A stretch of DNA of 64,000 bases from Microcystis sp. T1-4 (lineage in GTDB: Bacteria; Cyanobacteriota; Cyanobacteriia; Cyanobacteriales; Microcystaceae), in NCBI RefSeq assembly GCF_000297435.1, contig NZ_CAIP01000402.1, forward strand, positions 9,082 through 73,081. The letters are read 5' to 3'. The notes below the pieces were generated by a model that was not told the DNA's origin, made no database searches, and was given only the letters and a program-made list of their open reading frames with translations. How positions within the stretch are numbered: position 1 is the stretch's first letter; the number at the start of each line of letters is the position of its first letter. Of the stretch, positions 52,972-62,139 are shown piece by piece. Both the position numbers and the translations under genes were made by a program.

Positions 52972-54633
52972 ATGCAGTACAGCAGTTATCTTTTAGCGAC
53001 AATGAACAAGGATCAACTTTTAACCGAACCTTTTTTACAATTACCCACCGAAACATCAATACAAGTGATTTGGTTTACGGAATTTTTTGGCACTGGTCAT
53101 CAGGTGCGCTACGGGGAAAAACTAGAGAAAATGTCCCTCGCTCGTACTAGCAAATTAACTAGAGTTAGAGAAGATGCCAAATCGAGAACCCTTGAAGCTT
53201 ATCAATCTTTAAGCGAGCGAGAAATCTGGCGACATCAGGCCGAAATTACTGATTTAAATCCAGGGGAAAGGATTCCCTATCAAGTCACCAGTTTTCAGGA
53301 AAATAAAGCGATTAGAAGTGATATTTATACCCTTACCCCAAGACCCAAAAAAGGAACTAATCTCAAAATTCTGCTCACTTCCGATCATCAATTAATGCCT
53401 ATGACTGCCGCTAATTTACAAAAAGTTAGCGAAACTATTGGACAGGTAGATGCAGTTTTTTTAGCGGGAGATTTAGTTAATATACCCGATCGAGCTTCCG
53501 AATGGTTTGATGATAGTCGCGGTGGGGCATTCTTTCCCTGTTTACAAGGTCGTGCTAATTATACTCTTACCAAGAATGGTATTCAGACTCTTTATAAAGG
53601 GGGAGAAATTATTCAAAATGCCCCCTTATTTCCTGCTATTGGTAATCATGAAGTTATGGGCAGAATTTCTAATTCCAGAGGTTTAAATGAACAGTTTGAA
53701 GATGCTATTCCTCAGTTTATTGCTAAACAACTAGCAGAGGACACAGCAGCAATTAATGAAAAATGGTTAAAAAATAATGCTTTTAACACAGAAACCTACG
53801 AAGAAATTTTTTCTTTGCCTCAAAATAAATATTATTCTCTGACCTTTGGTGATATTCGTTTAGTGGTTTTATATGTTACTAATATCTGGAGAAATCCCAA
53901 TTTAGAACCCAGTACAAGGGGAAGATATTACGAAAATCAAAGAGATTTAGATAGACCAGAACTCTGGGGTTACGGTCAGCATATTTTTGAGCCAATTGCT
54001 CAGGGTAGTCCTCAATATCAATGGTTAGAAAAAGAGTTAAATAGTCGAGAATTTCAAGAGGCTAAATATAAGGTAGTTATGTTTCATCATCCTCCCCATA
54101 CCCTAGGAGGAAATATCGTGCCACCCTACACCGATCCCGTGCCGAAAATTGAACGGGATACCACGGGAAAAGTTAGATCAGTACGTTATGATTATCCCCA
54201 AGAAAATGATTATATTATTCGTGATCTAATTCCCTTATTAGAATCAGCCAAGGTTAATTTGGTTTTTTATGGTCATTCTCATTTATGGAATCGTTTTCTT
54301 AGTCCTAACGGGATGAATTTTCTCGAATCTTCTAACGTTGGTAATAGTTATGGTGCTTATTTAGGTGATAAAAAACGTCCTGTACCTCTCGATAGAAATT
54401 ATGCGGCTATCGGTAATCCCAATGGATTACCACCAATTATCCCGAATATTGCCCCTCTAGTGGATTGGGTTAATCAACCTTTACCCTATATTGCCAGTAA
54501 TGATGTAACGGTTTTTAGCATTTTAGATACAGAAAAAGGAACCGTGAGCAGTTATCGTTTTGATACTCGTTATCCTGACTCCGAGGTAATTAAATTTGAT
54601 GAATTTGACCTTTTTAGCGTAGGTGAAATATAA
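52972..54633 (+). CDS. Calcineurin-type metallophosphoesterase
   Basis: The 553-residue protein has a probable N-terminal fibronectin-type domain (VIWFTEFFGTGHQVRYG), as in purple acid phosphatases, followed by the metallophosphoesterase motifs: SDHQ in ILLTSDHQLM, AGDLVNIPDR, GNHEVMG, VMFHHPPH and YGHSHLWNRF. All five metal-binding blocks are present, so it should hydrolyse phosphomono- or diesters. No signal peptide is obvious. The first ATG is used; an internal ATG at 52999 is an alternative start. Confidence 0.82.
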   Translation: MQYSSYLLATMNKDQLLTEPFLQLPTETSIQVIWFTEFFGTGHQVRYGEKLEKMSLARTSKLTRVREDAKSRTLEAYQSLSEREIWRHQAEITDLNPGERIPYQVTSFQENKAIRSDIYTLTPRPKKGTNLKILLTSDHQLMPMTAANLQKVSETIGQVDAVFLAGDLVNIPDRASEWFDDSRGGAFFPCLQGRANYTLTKNGIQTLYKGGEIIQNAPLFPAIGNHEVMGRISNSRGLNEQFEDAIPQFIAKQLAEDTAAINEKWLKNNAFNTETYEEIFSLPQNKYYSLTFGDIRLVVLYVTNIWRNPNLEPSTRGRYYENQRDLDRPELWGYGQHIFEPIAQGSPQYQWLEKELNSREFQEAKYKVVMFHHPPHTLGGNIVPPYTDPVPKIERDTTGKVRSVRYDYPQENDYIIRDLIPLLESAKVNLVFYGHSHLWNRFLSPNGMNFLESSNVGNSYGAYLGDKKRPVPLDRNYAAIGNPNGLPPIIPNIAPLVDWVNQPLPYIASNDVTVFSILDTEKGTVSSYRFDTRYPDSEVIKFDEFDLFSVGEI

Positions 54634-54680
54634 TAAAATCAAAGAGTGCCGGTTAAATAGATTCTCTTGGGGTTAATTCT

Positions 54681-55175
54681 ATGACTACTGTTACTAGCAA
54701 TGATATTCAAGAATTGAAAGACTTACTCTCGGCAATGCGACAGGAAAACCGCGAGCAGATGATTTCCCTGCGAGAGGAAAACCGCGAGCAAATAACTTCC
54801 CTGCGAGAAGAAACTCGCGAGCAAATAACTTCCCTGCGAGAAGAAAACCGCGAGCAAATAAGTTCCCTGCGAGAAGAAACCTGCGAGCAAATTGATACGC
54901 TAAAGGAAGATAATCGCCAACAAATAGAAACCCTGAGAGAAGAAAATAACAAGCAATTTATTAATCTACACAAAGAAATCACGGAAGTGAAAATTATCAC
55001 GGCTAAAATTGAAGGAACAATTCAATCCCAAGCAGTATTAACCCAAAAAATTCCCGATTTAATCGAGAAAGTTGGGGAATTTAAAAACTGGAAACAAATA
55101 GCTATTGTCGCTATCACTGCTTTTACCAGTGCCACAATTACTTGGTTTATTCGAGAAGGAAATTTAAAACCTTAA
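54681..55175 (+). CDS. Membrane-anchored coiled-coil protein with 11-residue repeats
   Basis: The 164-residue product has about six consecutive 11-residue units of the pattern REENREQITSL in residues about 20-90, coded by 33-base tandem repeats. They predict a long right-handed-type coiled coil. The C-terminus has one membrane helix (IAIVAITAFTSATITWFI). No enzyme domain. The repeats at DNA level are similar enough to allow slippage and length change between strains. Confidence 0.7.
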   Translation: MTTVTSNDIQELKDLLSAMRQENREQMISLREENREQITSLREETREQITSLREENREQISSLREETCEQIDTLKEDNRQQIETLREENNKQFINLHKEITEVKIITAKIEGTIQSQAVLTQKIPDLIEKVGEFKNWKQIAIVAITAFTSATITWFIREGNLKP

Positions 55176-55197
55176 AGTCTGGTATTTTTCTCAATTC

Positions 55198-55320
55198 CTA
55201 ATTGGTGCGGCGCATTTGCAGAATAATCGGTTTCAGGCTTTCTCCGAAAGCGGTTAAAGAATATGCAACTTTAGCAGGCATTTCTGGATAAACTTTTCGG
55301 TGAATCAGTCCATCTAATCC
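55198..55320 (-). pseudogene. HxlR-type transcription regulator, C-terminal fragment
   Basis: On the minus strand an open frame reads GLDGLIHRKVYPEMPAKVAY, then SLTAFGESLKPIILQM before TAG. This is the typical end of the HxlR winged-helix family (GLIxRxxYxEVPPKVEYxLTxxGxSL). The N-terminal half including the conserved Cys and helix-turn-helix is missing. A copy of the 42362-type repeat starts at 55324, right at the break. Confidence 0.75.
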
Positions 55321-55323
55321 TAA

Positions 55324-55398
55324 ATCCGGTTATTAAAGACTGATTATCTATTGCCGCTTTTGCCTCTCCTGATATGTAGCCTATACTCAACAGATTAA
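55324..55398. repeat. Diverged copy of the 117-base repeat
   Basis: AATCCGGTTATTAAAGACTG through ATATGTAGCCTATACTCAAC matches 42390-42470 with deletion of some TTTTGCC units. It borders the HxlR fragment. Confidence 0.7.
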
Positions 55399-55451
55399 TT
55401 TTAGACGGTGAACGATAAGGGCGCAAACCTTACGCCCTTTACAGAATGATT

Positions 55452-57350
55452 TTAAACCGATTCCTCTAGCAAAATTGTCTGTTTACCCGACGTTAATAAT
55501 AACTGGGTTTGCTTAATTTCTCCCTTGTGGTTACGCCATTGAATGTCAACGGGTAAAGCGGTATTAGGGTCAATTTTGCCTAAACCAAAGTGTAATACTG
55601 GACTTCTCACACCAGAATGACCATTGCCCCCATCTACCTGCGCCACCAGGTGATTGCCATCAGGTAGAGACACCTTAACCGCTGCGCCAATTGCGGGGAT
55701 ACCCATTTTCCCTTTTTCTGAAGAAGCATTAGGGGAGAGCGCAGGGGTTAAAAGCTCTAATTCCAGAGATTGACTGATATTTGGACTATCATTACGATAA
55801 AAATAAGAGGTTTCCCACTGATTTGCTACTACAAAGTCTAAATCCCCATCTCCATCCACATCGGCGGTGGCAATTCCTCTGGTGACAGAGGGATCATCTA
55901 AGCTTAATTGCGATGCCAAATCATAGTAACGTCCATCTTTACCCCGCACAAAAAAGGGATTATGTTGATGACCACTTAAATCGTCTCCATCTTGGAAATG
56001 AAACCAACTATTGGGGATTTTCAGGACTTGATCATTACTCATGGCTAACTCATGTAATTCCGGCCAACGATTGATGTCACCCTTACGAAATCCCGTAGCT
56101 TGCAACGCTTCTAACTCCCCATCATTATCAAAATCGCCGAATTTTGTTTCCCAACTCCAGCCACTACGAGAGACTCCCAAGGGTTCGCTTTTATCGACAT
56201 AAGGGGCGATTCCTCGGGACATTTTCTCCGTTTCTCCCGTACTGGTAAAGAGAAAATGACTTTCCTCTAGGGCGTATTCCGAAGCAATATTACTCACATA
56301 GATGTCTAAGAGTCCATCATGGTTAATATCCCCGAAATCTACCCCCATTCCCTTAAAGCCATCATGACCGAGTACCTTAGAATTAGGTGTCGTTAACCCT
56401 TTTTGCCCTTCCAGTAAGGCAAATTGGAGATGTCCTCTGGTAGAACGATTATGTAAGAGGCGATCGGGTCCGAAATCATTGGCAAAATAAATCTCTGGCA
56501 ATAAATCCCCGTCTAAATCGGCTGTTCCGACGGCCAATGTCCAACCATGAGCAATTTTCTCCTCAAAAGCATCTTGGACTTCCTGATAAGTCACTCCAGT
56601 GGTAGAGGCATCGGACCACAAGAAAACTCGATTTTTACCGCCATTATAAGCACGGGTCATCGAATCTTGCATTTTTTCGATTTTCTGAGAATTTATATCC
56701 AAAATCTCGGCATTATCTGGGAAGTAATTGCCAATGATTAAGTCTGGGTGTCCGTCCCCATCTAAATCCGAGAAGGTTGCCGCATTGGTGTACCATTTTT
56801 CCCTTTTTTGGCTGATTTGCTGCTGGAGATAACCTTGATCTTGCTTGATAAAAGCGATCGGTGTTCGTCCCCAATAATACACCAATAAATCCCTGAGTCC
56901 ATCTTCATTGAGATCACTGGGAATACATCCCATCGGGGCCATGGTTTGGTCGTTATAGTCAAAATCGGTGACATTCAGGGTGAAGGGCTGATAACGATTG
57001 CCCGTACCCGGAACAGGGGAGATAATCACCTGATTGCTTTGGGTTTCTACATGACAGAGATCATTATCCAAGCCATCTCCATCGAGATCCCCCAGGGCAA
57101 CTGCCGCCCCAACTGCCGAAATCCAGGCCGAATGACGGCTTAAACTGGGATTTGTCGGTCTTTCTACTTGATAGGGTTGATTTTCTAATTCGGGTAAGGG
57201 AAAACGAGTAAAGGCAAAGCGAGAAGCGATCGCATCTCTTTCGGCCATTGATAGGGCGGGGAGACGGGAAACAAAGAATAAGACTAAAATTAGCCCCAAT
57301 GCCAAGATAGACTTGCTATGGCGTCGGATGAATTTTTCCAAACGATTCAT
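55452..57350 (-). CDS. CRTAC1-type protein with VCBS/FG-GAP repeats and ASPIC/UnbV domain
   Basis: A 632-residue exported or membrane-anchored protein with one N-terminal hydrophobic helix (SILALGLILVLFFVSRLP). It carries about eight FG-GAP/VCBS units with Ca-binding DxDxDG motifs (for example ALGDLDGDGLDNDL, DLDGDGHPDLIIGNYF, TADVDGDGDLDFVVANQ), then a C-terminal ASPIC/UnbV domain (IPAIGAAVKVSLPDGNHL, HFGLGKIDPNTALPVDIQW). UnbV-type proteins are part of the conserved gene set of enediyne clusters, although CRTAC1 proteins also occur elsewhere. The DUF1702 gene is 51 bases upstream on the same strand, consistent with a two-gene transcript. Confidence 0.85.
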   Translation of the reverse strand: MNRLEKFIRRHSKSILALGLILVLFFVSRLPALSMAERDAIASRFAFTRFPLPELENQPYQVERPTNPSLSRHSAWISAVGAAVALGDLDGDGLDNDLCHVETQSNQVIISPVPGTGNRYQPFTLNVTDFDYNDQTMAPMGCIPSDLNEDGLRDLLVYYWGRTPIAFIKQDQGYLQQQISQKREKWYTNAATFSDLDGDGHPDLIIGNYFPDNAEILDINSQKIEKMQDSMTRAYNGGKNRVFLWSDASTTGVTYQEVQDAFEEKIAHGWTLAVGTADLDGDLLPEIYFANDFGPDRLLHNRSTRGHLQFALLEGQKGLTTPNSKVLGHDGFKGMGVDFGDINHDGLLDIYVSNIASEYALEESHFLFTSTGETEKMSRGIAPYVDKSEPLGVSRSGWSWETKFGDFDNDGELEALQATGFRKGDINRWPELHELAMSNDQVLKIPNSWFHFQDGDDLSGHQHNPFFVRGKDGRYYDLASQLSLDDPSVTRGIATADVDGDGDLDFVVANQWETSYFYRNDSPNISQSLELELLTPALSPNASSEKGKMGIPAIGAAVKVSLPDGNHLVAQVDGGNGHSGVRSPVLHFGLGKIDPNTALPVDIQWRNHKGEIKQTQLLLTSGKQTILLEESV

Positions 57351-57401
57351 GGTTTCAAAGAAGTAACTACATTCAATCTAAGCTTAAGATAGTTTAGGGG
57401 A

Positions 57402-58454
57402 TTAAGTGCGAAAATGACTTTGGATGGCTTGTCGCCATTGTTCATAGGCAGGGATTTGGTCGTGGTAATCTAAGCCAATGAGGGTATCATCAGTGATCTT
57501 GGCTGTTTCAGTAATAGCCATTCCACACAAAATTTGACAGGCTATTTCGGTATTTTCCGAACAGTTTTCGGCTAGTAAACGTGCTTTTGCCGCAAAAGCT
57601 GCTCCCTGGGCTAATTCTGCCCTATAAGGTTCAGCCAGCTGTTTTAGATGTTGAATTTCTTCGGGAGAAACTCCCCCCGCGTAAGTGCAAGCCAAGCCGA
57701 TCCCACTCCATAAATGGGGTTGAAGCAGCGGGTCGAATTTTTGGATCTGATCGGCAATTTCGGGAATATTTGCCCCTTTCACAAACCAAAGACTGCGCCC
57801 TAACCCTTGAGCAAAGACAAGACGCGCATAACCCGATAATTCTTGAGGAGACTTTCTCTCTCGGATATACTTAGGCCAGGCAAAGTATCCCTGATGAAAT
57901 CCATAGCCGTCAAGGGCTAACCAACCTAATAGAGAATCTGGAAAATGTTGGGCAGAATCTGCTAATTTTTGGAGATAAAAGCGCAAAGAAAAGGGAATAC
58001 GGGCTAATTGCCATCCTTTCCCTACATAGGCCATGTAAATATGCTTTTTCCCCTCGTTTGCTAAAAAATGCTCAAAGCGATTGCGCTTCCTCAGGGTTAA
58101 ACAATCTAGCAAAGATAAAGCCATCGCTGCCCCTTCATAAGCAAATCCTCTCAGATTGAGCGTGACACCTTCAAGAAGAGGAAACAAGTCCGTGAGAGAA
58201 TGAGCCATAATTGCTGCATTATAGCCATAGATAAAAGTTTGCCCGATCGTTTCCAAATATATCTGTTTTTGAGGCTGAACAGCCAGGCCGCCGCTTTGCG
58301 GATCACAGATGAATCCACGCTGATTAAAGGTTGCCGCTTGGGGTGAAAGGAGCAACAATCGTTGTGGAAAACGATTTACCTGCCTAGGAGAAAATTTGTG
58401 ATCAAAATTGACAGCAGGATGCTCGAAGGGTGTGCCTGAGAAATTAGATGCCAT
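57402..58454 (-). CDS. DUF1702-family protein (UnbL-like)
   Basis: The product of about 350 residues starts MASNFSGTPFEHPAVNFDHK. The ETIGQTFIYGYNAAIM, RGFAYEGAAMALSLLD, GKGWQLARI and LDGYGFHQGYF segments match my memory of the DUF1702 family, to which the enediyne-cluster protein UnbL belongs. Its function is unknown. The start at 58454 is favoured because the upstream frame extension is coded by an AGTTGACAA triple repeat. The downstream gene encodes a UnbV-like protein. Confidence 0.75.
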   Translation of the reverse strand: MASNFSGTPFEHPAVNFDHKFSPRQVNRFPQRLLLLSPQAATFNQRGFICDPQSGGLAVQPQKQIYLETIGQTFIYGYNAAIMAHSLTDLFPLLEGVTLNLRGFAYEGAAMALSLLDCLTLRKRNRFEHFLANEGKKHIYMAYVGKGWQLARIPFSLRFYLQKLADSAQHFPDSLLGWLALDGYGFHQGYFAWPKYIRERKSPQELSGYARLVFAQGLGRSLWFVKGANIPEIADQIQKFDPLLQPHLWSGIGLACTYAGGVSPEEIQHLKQLAEPYRAELAQGAAFAAKARLLAENCSENTEIACQILCGMAITETAKITDDTLIGLDYHDQIPAYEQWRQAIQSHFRT

Positions 58455-58464
58455 TGTTAAAAAA

Positions 58465-58492
58465 AGTTGACAAAGTTGACAAAGTTGACAAC
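58465..58492. repeat. Three tandem copies of AAGTTGACA
   Basis: A nine-base unit occurs three times just upstream of the DUF1702 start codon. Each unit contains TTGACA or TGTCAA on one strand, resembling -35 boxes. Confidence 0.6.
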
Positions 58493-58554
58493 CCTTGATG
58501 GGAGGTCTAAGATATGACCTCATGTTACCTTAAACAAAATTGATTTGATATTAT

Positions 58555-58648
58555 AGCAGTTATCTTAATAATGAGGTACGAAGTGGTCGTTTTGGCGAGC
58601 CAGTCGATAAAATTAGGTTACACTTCATCCTGAGCAGAAACACTGTAA
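58555..58648. repeat. Interspersed 95-98-base repeat, copy 2
   Basis: Counterpart of 33536-33633 with shared words AGCAGTTATCTTAAT, AGGTACGAAGT, TTACACTTCATC and CAGAAACACTGTAA. It sits between the divergent DUF1702 and devB genes and may carry promoters. Confidence 0.6.
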
Positions 58649-58701
58649 TCTTAAGAATTAATCAATTTTAGGCCGATGAATCCTTATCCCTGTCAACAAC
58701 C

Positions 58702-60009
58702 ATGGCTAACTTTCGCCTTCAAAATTCCCATTCTTTAAAATATTGGTTTTGGGGTCTTTTAGGAGCTTTTATGGGATTTAGCTTGGGAACAACCGTTATT
58801 ATCGTCTATTTTAGACCAGAATCATCCTTGAAAGCTTCCCAGTTATCGATTTCCCCGACGGTTTCTCCTGATACTCCCGAAGCTGTTGCTGCCCTTGGTT
58901 ATCTTGAACCCCAAGGTGGAATTACTCAAATATCAGCCACTGCCTTTTTGGAAGGAAGTAGAGTGGATAAAATACTGGTAAAACAGGGAGAAAAAGTTGA
59001 AAAAGGCGAAATTATTGCTATTTTAGATAATAATGCCCGTTTGCGAGCAGCCCTGAAACAAGCTCAAGCAAATCTGGGTTTAGCAGCATCTAAACTCGAA
59101 AAAGTGAGAGAAGGGGCAAAAAAAGGCGAAATTATGGCTCAAGATTCCCGTATGCGTCAAAGCAAAGCGGAATTAGAGGGACAAATAATGAGGCAAAAAG
59201 CAGCGATCTCTAGTTTGGAATCGGAACTTGAAGGGGAAAAACTAGGACAAAAAGCTACCGTTGAAAGAATTAAAGCAGAATTGAATAATTCTCTCACAGA
59301 TTGTCAACGTTATCAATCTTTATACCGTAATGGTGCAGTTTCTCAAGGGGAAAAAGAGCGATTTTGTTTAGAGGCGACAACTACAGAAAAAAGACTCCAA
59401 GAAGCTGAGGCTAACTTGCAACGCATTACGAATACTTTAGAACAAAAAATTCAGGAAGCTAGAGCCAATCTACAACGAACTCTTAAGACTTTAGAACAAC
59501 AAATTCAAGAAAACCAAGCTATGCTAAGTGCAGTGACGGAAATTCGTCCTGTTGATCTTCAAATTGCTCAAGATGAAGTAATGACAGCTAAGGCTAATGT
59601 AGAACGCGCTCAGGCAGAATTAGAATTATCCTATGTGCGTGCGCCCCATGCAGGAAGAATTTTAAAAATTCATACTTTCCCTGGAGAATTAGTGAAAAAT
59701 GAAGGGATTTTAGATTTGGGAAACATTCAAAAAATGTATGTGACATCAGAAGTGTATGAAACCGATATTAGTCGAGTTAAATTAGGTCAATCTGTAACGA
59801 TAAAAACTGATAAAATGCTCGGAGATTTAAAGGGAACCGTGGAAGAAATAGGTTGGAAAGTGGGACGACAAGATGTTTTAGGAACCGATCCTGTTGTCGA
59901 TACAGATGCTAGAGTCGTAGAGGTAAAAATTAGCTTAGATCATCTCTCTAGTGCTAAAGTTAATCGGTTAACTAACTTAAAAGTTAATGTTATCATTCAC
60001 CCTAACTAA
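58702..60009 (+). CDS. devB: DevB-type ABC exporter membrane fusion protein (HlyD family)
   Basis: The 435-residue product has one N-terminal membrane helix (YWFWGLLGAFMGFSLGTTVIIV), a biotinyl-lipoyl-like domain (VDKILVKQGEKVEKGEIIAILDN), a long coiled-coil hairpin (about 110-300), and a C-terminal half (SYVRAPHAGRILKIHTFPGE, SEVYETDISRVKLGQSV) that matches heterocyst-type DevB proteins. In such exporters it links DevC in the inner membrane with TolC, moving glycolipids or other metabolites. devC follows 16 bases later. Confidence 0.88.
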   Translation: MANFRLQNSHSLKYWFWGLLGAFMGFSLGTTVIIVYFRPESSLKASQLSISPTVSPDTPEAVAALGYLEPQGGITQISATAFLEGSRVDKILVKQGEKVEKGEIIAILDNNARLRAALKQAQANLGLAASKLEKVREGAKKGEIMAQDSRMRQSKAELEGQIMRQKAAISSLESELEGEKLGQKATVERIKAELNNSLTDCQRYQSLYRNGAVSQGEKERFCLEATTTEKRLQEAEANLQRITNTLEQKIQEARANLQRTLKTLEQQIQENQAMLSAVTEIRPVDLQIAQDEVMTAKANVERAQAELELSYVRAPHAGRILKIHTFPGELVKNEGILDLGNIQKMYVTSEVYETDISRVKLGQSVTIKTDKMLGDLKGTVEEIGWKVGRQDVLGTDPVVDTDARVVEVKISLDHLSSAKVNRLTNLKVNVIIHPN

Positions 60010-60025
60010 ATAAGTCATTCATAAG

Positions 60026-61189
60026 ATGAATATTCCCACCGCTTGGTTACAATTAGCTCATAAAAAAACTCGTTTAATTGTTGCACTGTCTGGTATTATT
60101 TTTTCGACTGTAATTATTTTTATGCAGTTGGGAATTCGAGATGCTTTATTTGAGAGTGCTGTTCATTTACATAATAGTTTAGAAGGTGATGCTTTCCTGA
60201 TTAGTCCTCGTTCTACATCCTTAATTGCCATGGAAAGTTTTAGTGAGCGAAGACTATTACAAACCTTATCCTTTAATGAAGTGGAATTAGTCAGTCCAAT
60301 CTATGTAGGCTATGCTCAATGGAAAAATCCTGATACAAAAAACTATTGGCGTAATATTTTTGTAATTGGAATTGATTTAAGATATCAAGCATTTAAGGCA
60401 GTGGGAATCAAAGAAAATTGGCAAAAATTAAAGCTAAAATATACCACCTTATTTGACCAAAATTCTCGTAGTGAGTTTGGAAATATTGCCGAAGATTTCC
60501 AGAAGGGTAAAACTATTATTACCGAGGTGGGAAATTCTGGTAATAATCGAAAAATAGAAGTGGTTGGTCTCTTTGAATTAGGTACATCTTTTGGTTCAGA
60601 TGGTAACTTATTAATGAGCTACCCTAACTTTTTAAGAATATTTCAGAATCGTTCATCTCGGTTCATTGATATTGGCTTAATTAAGTTTCAACCAGATATT
60701 GATCGGCAATCCTTACTCAAAAAGTTAAAGAAATATTTGCCGAAAGATGTCAAAATATTAAGCAAGCAAGAGTTTATTAACTTTGAAAAAAATTATTGGG
60801 CAACCAGTACAGCTATTGGTTTTATTTTTAATTTGGGGGTATTTTTAGGATTAGTGGTGGGGATTGTGGTTGTTTATCAAATTCTTTATACCAATGTTAC
60901 AGAACACTTAGCAGAATATGCAACTCTAAAAGCAATGGGATATCACAATCGTTATCTTCTGTGGCTTGTCTTGCAGCAAGCTCTGATTATTGCAGTATTG
61001 GGTTATATTCCTGGCTTTTTATTAGGGATGATTCAGTATTATTTTACCCAAAAATCTACTTTACTTCCCATTGAAATGACCCCTACTAGAGCAATATTCG
61101 TCTTTGGCTTAACCTTGCTCATGTCCTTGATTGCTGGAGCCACGGCTATTAATAAGCTCCAATATGCCGATCCTGCCGATATTTTTTAG
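60026..61189 (+). CDS. devC: DevC-type ABC exporter permease (FtsX/MacB-like)
   Basis: The 387-residue product starts MNIPTAWLQLAHKKTRLIVAL, typical of DevC. The first helix, a large periplasmic domain (about 45-260), and three C-terminal helices with YATLKAMGYHNRYLLWLVLQQ are present, as is the ending NKLQYADPADIF. It forms the membrane part of a DevBCA exporter with DevB. The ATPase gene devA, normally next, is missing; a non-coding 194-base gap and a convergent gene follow. Confidence 0.88.
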   Translation: MNIPTAWLQLAHKKTRLIVALSGIIFSTVIIFMQLGIRDALFESAVHLHNSLEGDAFLISPRSTSLIAMESFSERRLLQTLSFNEVELVSPIYVGYAQWKNPDTKNYWRNIFVIGIDLRYQAFKAVGIKENWQKLKLKYTTLFDQNSRSEFGNIAEDFQKGKTIITEVGNSGNNRKIEVVGLFELGTSFGSDGNLLMSYPNFLRIFQNRSSRFIDIGLIKFQPDIDRQSLLKKLKKYLPKDVKILSKQEFINFEKNYWATSTAIGFIFNLGVFLGLVVGIVVVYQILYTNVTEHLAEYATLKAMGYHNRYLLWLVLQQALIIAVLGYIPGFLLGMIQYYFTQKSTLLPIEMTPTRAIFVFGLTLLMSLIAGATAINKLQYADPADIF

Positions 61190-61383
61190 AGGATGTTTGA
61201 AAAGGTTTACGGGTACTGTGGTCATCTAGGCAAGCCGCCTCAACAGGAGTCGGCTCATACTGGGATAAATGAAAGCTACGGAAGTTTCGGGTTAAGCTCA
61301 TTTAAACCACTAATTGTCTATAACCAGTCTAGGAGAGTCATTTTTTATCGGTTATTTTTATCTCACATTCCTAGAATTATCCT
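61190..61383. other. Gap after devC where devA would be expected
   Basis: Two short open frames (61193-61387, 61314-61550) do not resemble DevA or any family I know. AAGCCGCCTCAACAGGAG TC and neighbouring sequence is not repetitive. It may be a deletion scar or a plain convergent spacer. Confidence 0.35.
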
Positions 61384-61815
61384 TTAGCTCGCGATGTGAT
61401 ATTTCTCTAAAGCTAATTTCAGTTGAGCGGGAATTGGAGTGGGTCTGGTTTCACCATCCTCTCGTCGCATACAGGCCGTCTGTTGTTCCCCTTTTGCCAC
61501 TAATTCTTCACCTTCATCAGTCACTCGCCAATATTCAAATAACATGGTAATTCGGTTTTGTTTAATCTCTCCTAAACGCATCCGAATAATAACATGATCA
61601 AAGGCAAATAATTCGGACAGATACTCACAGGATACTCGAACCGTTACTAAGGCTAATCCTTGGCATAATTCTGTGATAATATCTGGGGCATTATCTTTGA
61701 GAAACATTTCTCGACAACGACCTTGCCATTGCACATAATTGGCATAATAAACATTACCGACTAAGTTAGTTTCTTGAAAACTGACAATGTGATGATATTC
61801 GTAGGCTTTCATCAT
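61384..61815 (-). CDS. Hotdog-fold acyl-CoA thioesterase, enediyne TEBC-like
   Basis: The 143-residue product starts MMKAYEYHHIVSFQETNLVG and continues NVYYANYVQWQGRCREMFL. This is close to the thioesterases of enediyne clusters (SgcE10, CalE7, DynE7 group), in which the ETNxxGNVYYxxYxxWQGxCREMF pattern includes the active-site region of the hotdog fold. The end (QTACMRREDGETRPTPIPAQ) also fits. In enediyne synthesis it releases the polyene from the synthase. Here the synthase is absent nearby, so the substrate may be different. Convergent with devC. Confidence 0.8.
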   Translation of the reverse strand: MMKAYEYHHIVSFQETNLVGNVYYANYVQWQGRCREMFLKDNAPDIITELCQGLALVTVRVSCEYLSELFAFDHVIIRMRLGEIKQNRITMLFEYWRVTDEGEELVAKGEQQTACMRREDGETRPTPIPAQLKLALEKYHIAS

Positions 61816-62139
61816 GATTATTTAGCGATTTTTCGAGATTAACAACGGTTTTAAAAGAACGCTATTGACAATTGACCAATTTTGTCAGCTGCTTGTCCTC
61901 TACACATTTGCAATCATACCAGTCAATCAGAATAGTTATGCTCTCAACTGCGATGGCAAATTCTACTCAAATATGTCTGAACCGCGCTCTGGGTAGGCAA
62001 ACCATATAAAGTTCATTTTGTCAAGGATTGTTAAGATGCGCTTACCCTGAGGGGCATAAAGTAGGAATTTTAAGATGATCATAGGTTATCCTGATAATGG
62101 TAAACTAAACACAAGTTTTTTATTTTCTGATTATACCTC
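61816..62139. other. Intergenic, no gene seen
   Basis: These 324 bases between divergent genes are AT-rich. No open frame, terminator or known repeat was found; promoters for both neighbours are expected here but no strong boxes were identified. Confidence 0.45.

Noticed and set aside
54707..55000. Minus-strand open frame over the coiled-coil repeats
   Set aside because: Ser/Arg/Cys repeat translated from the antisense of the 33-base tandem units.
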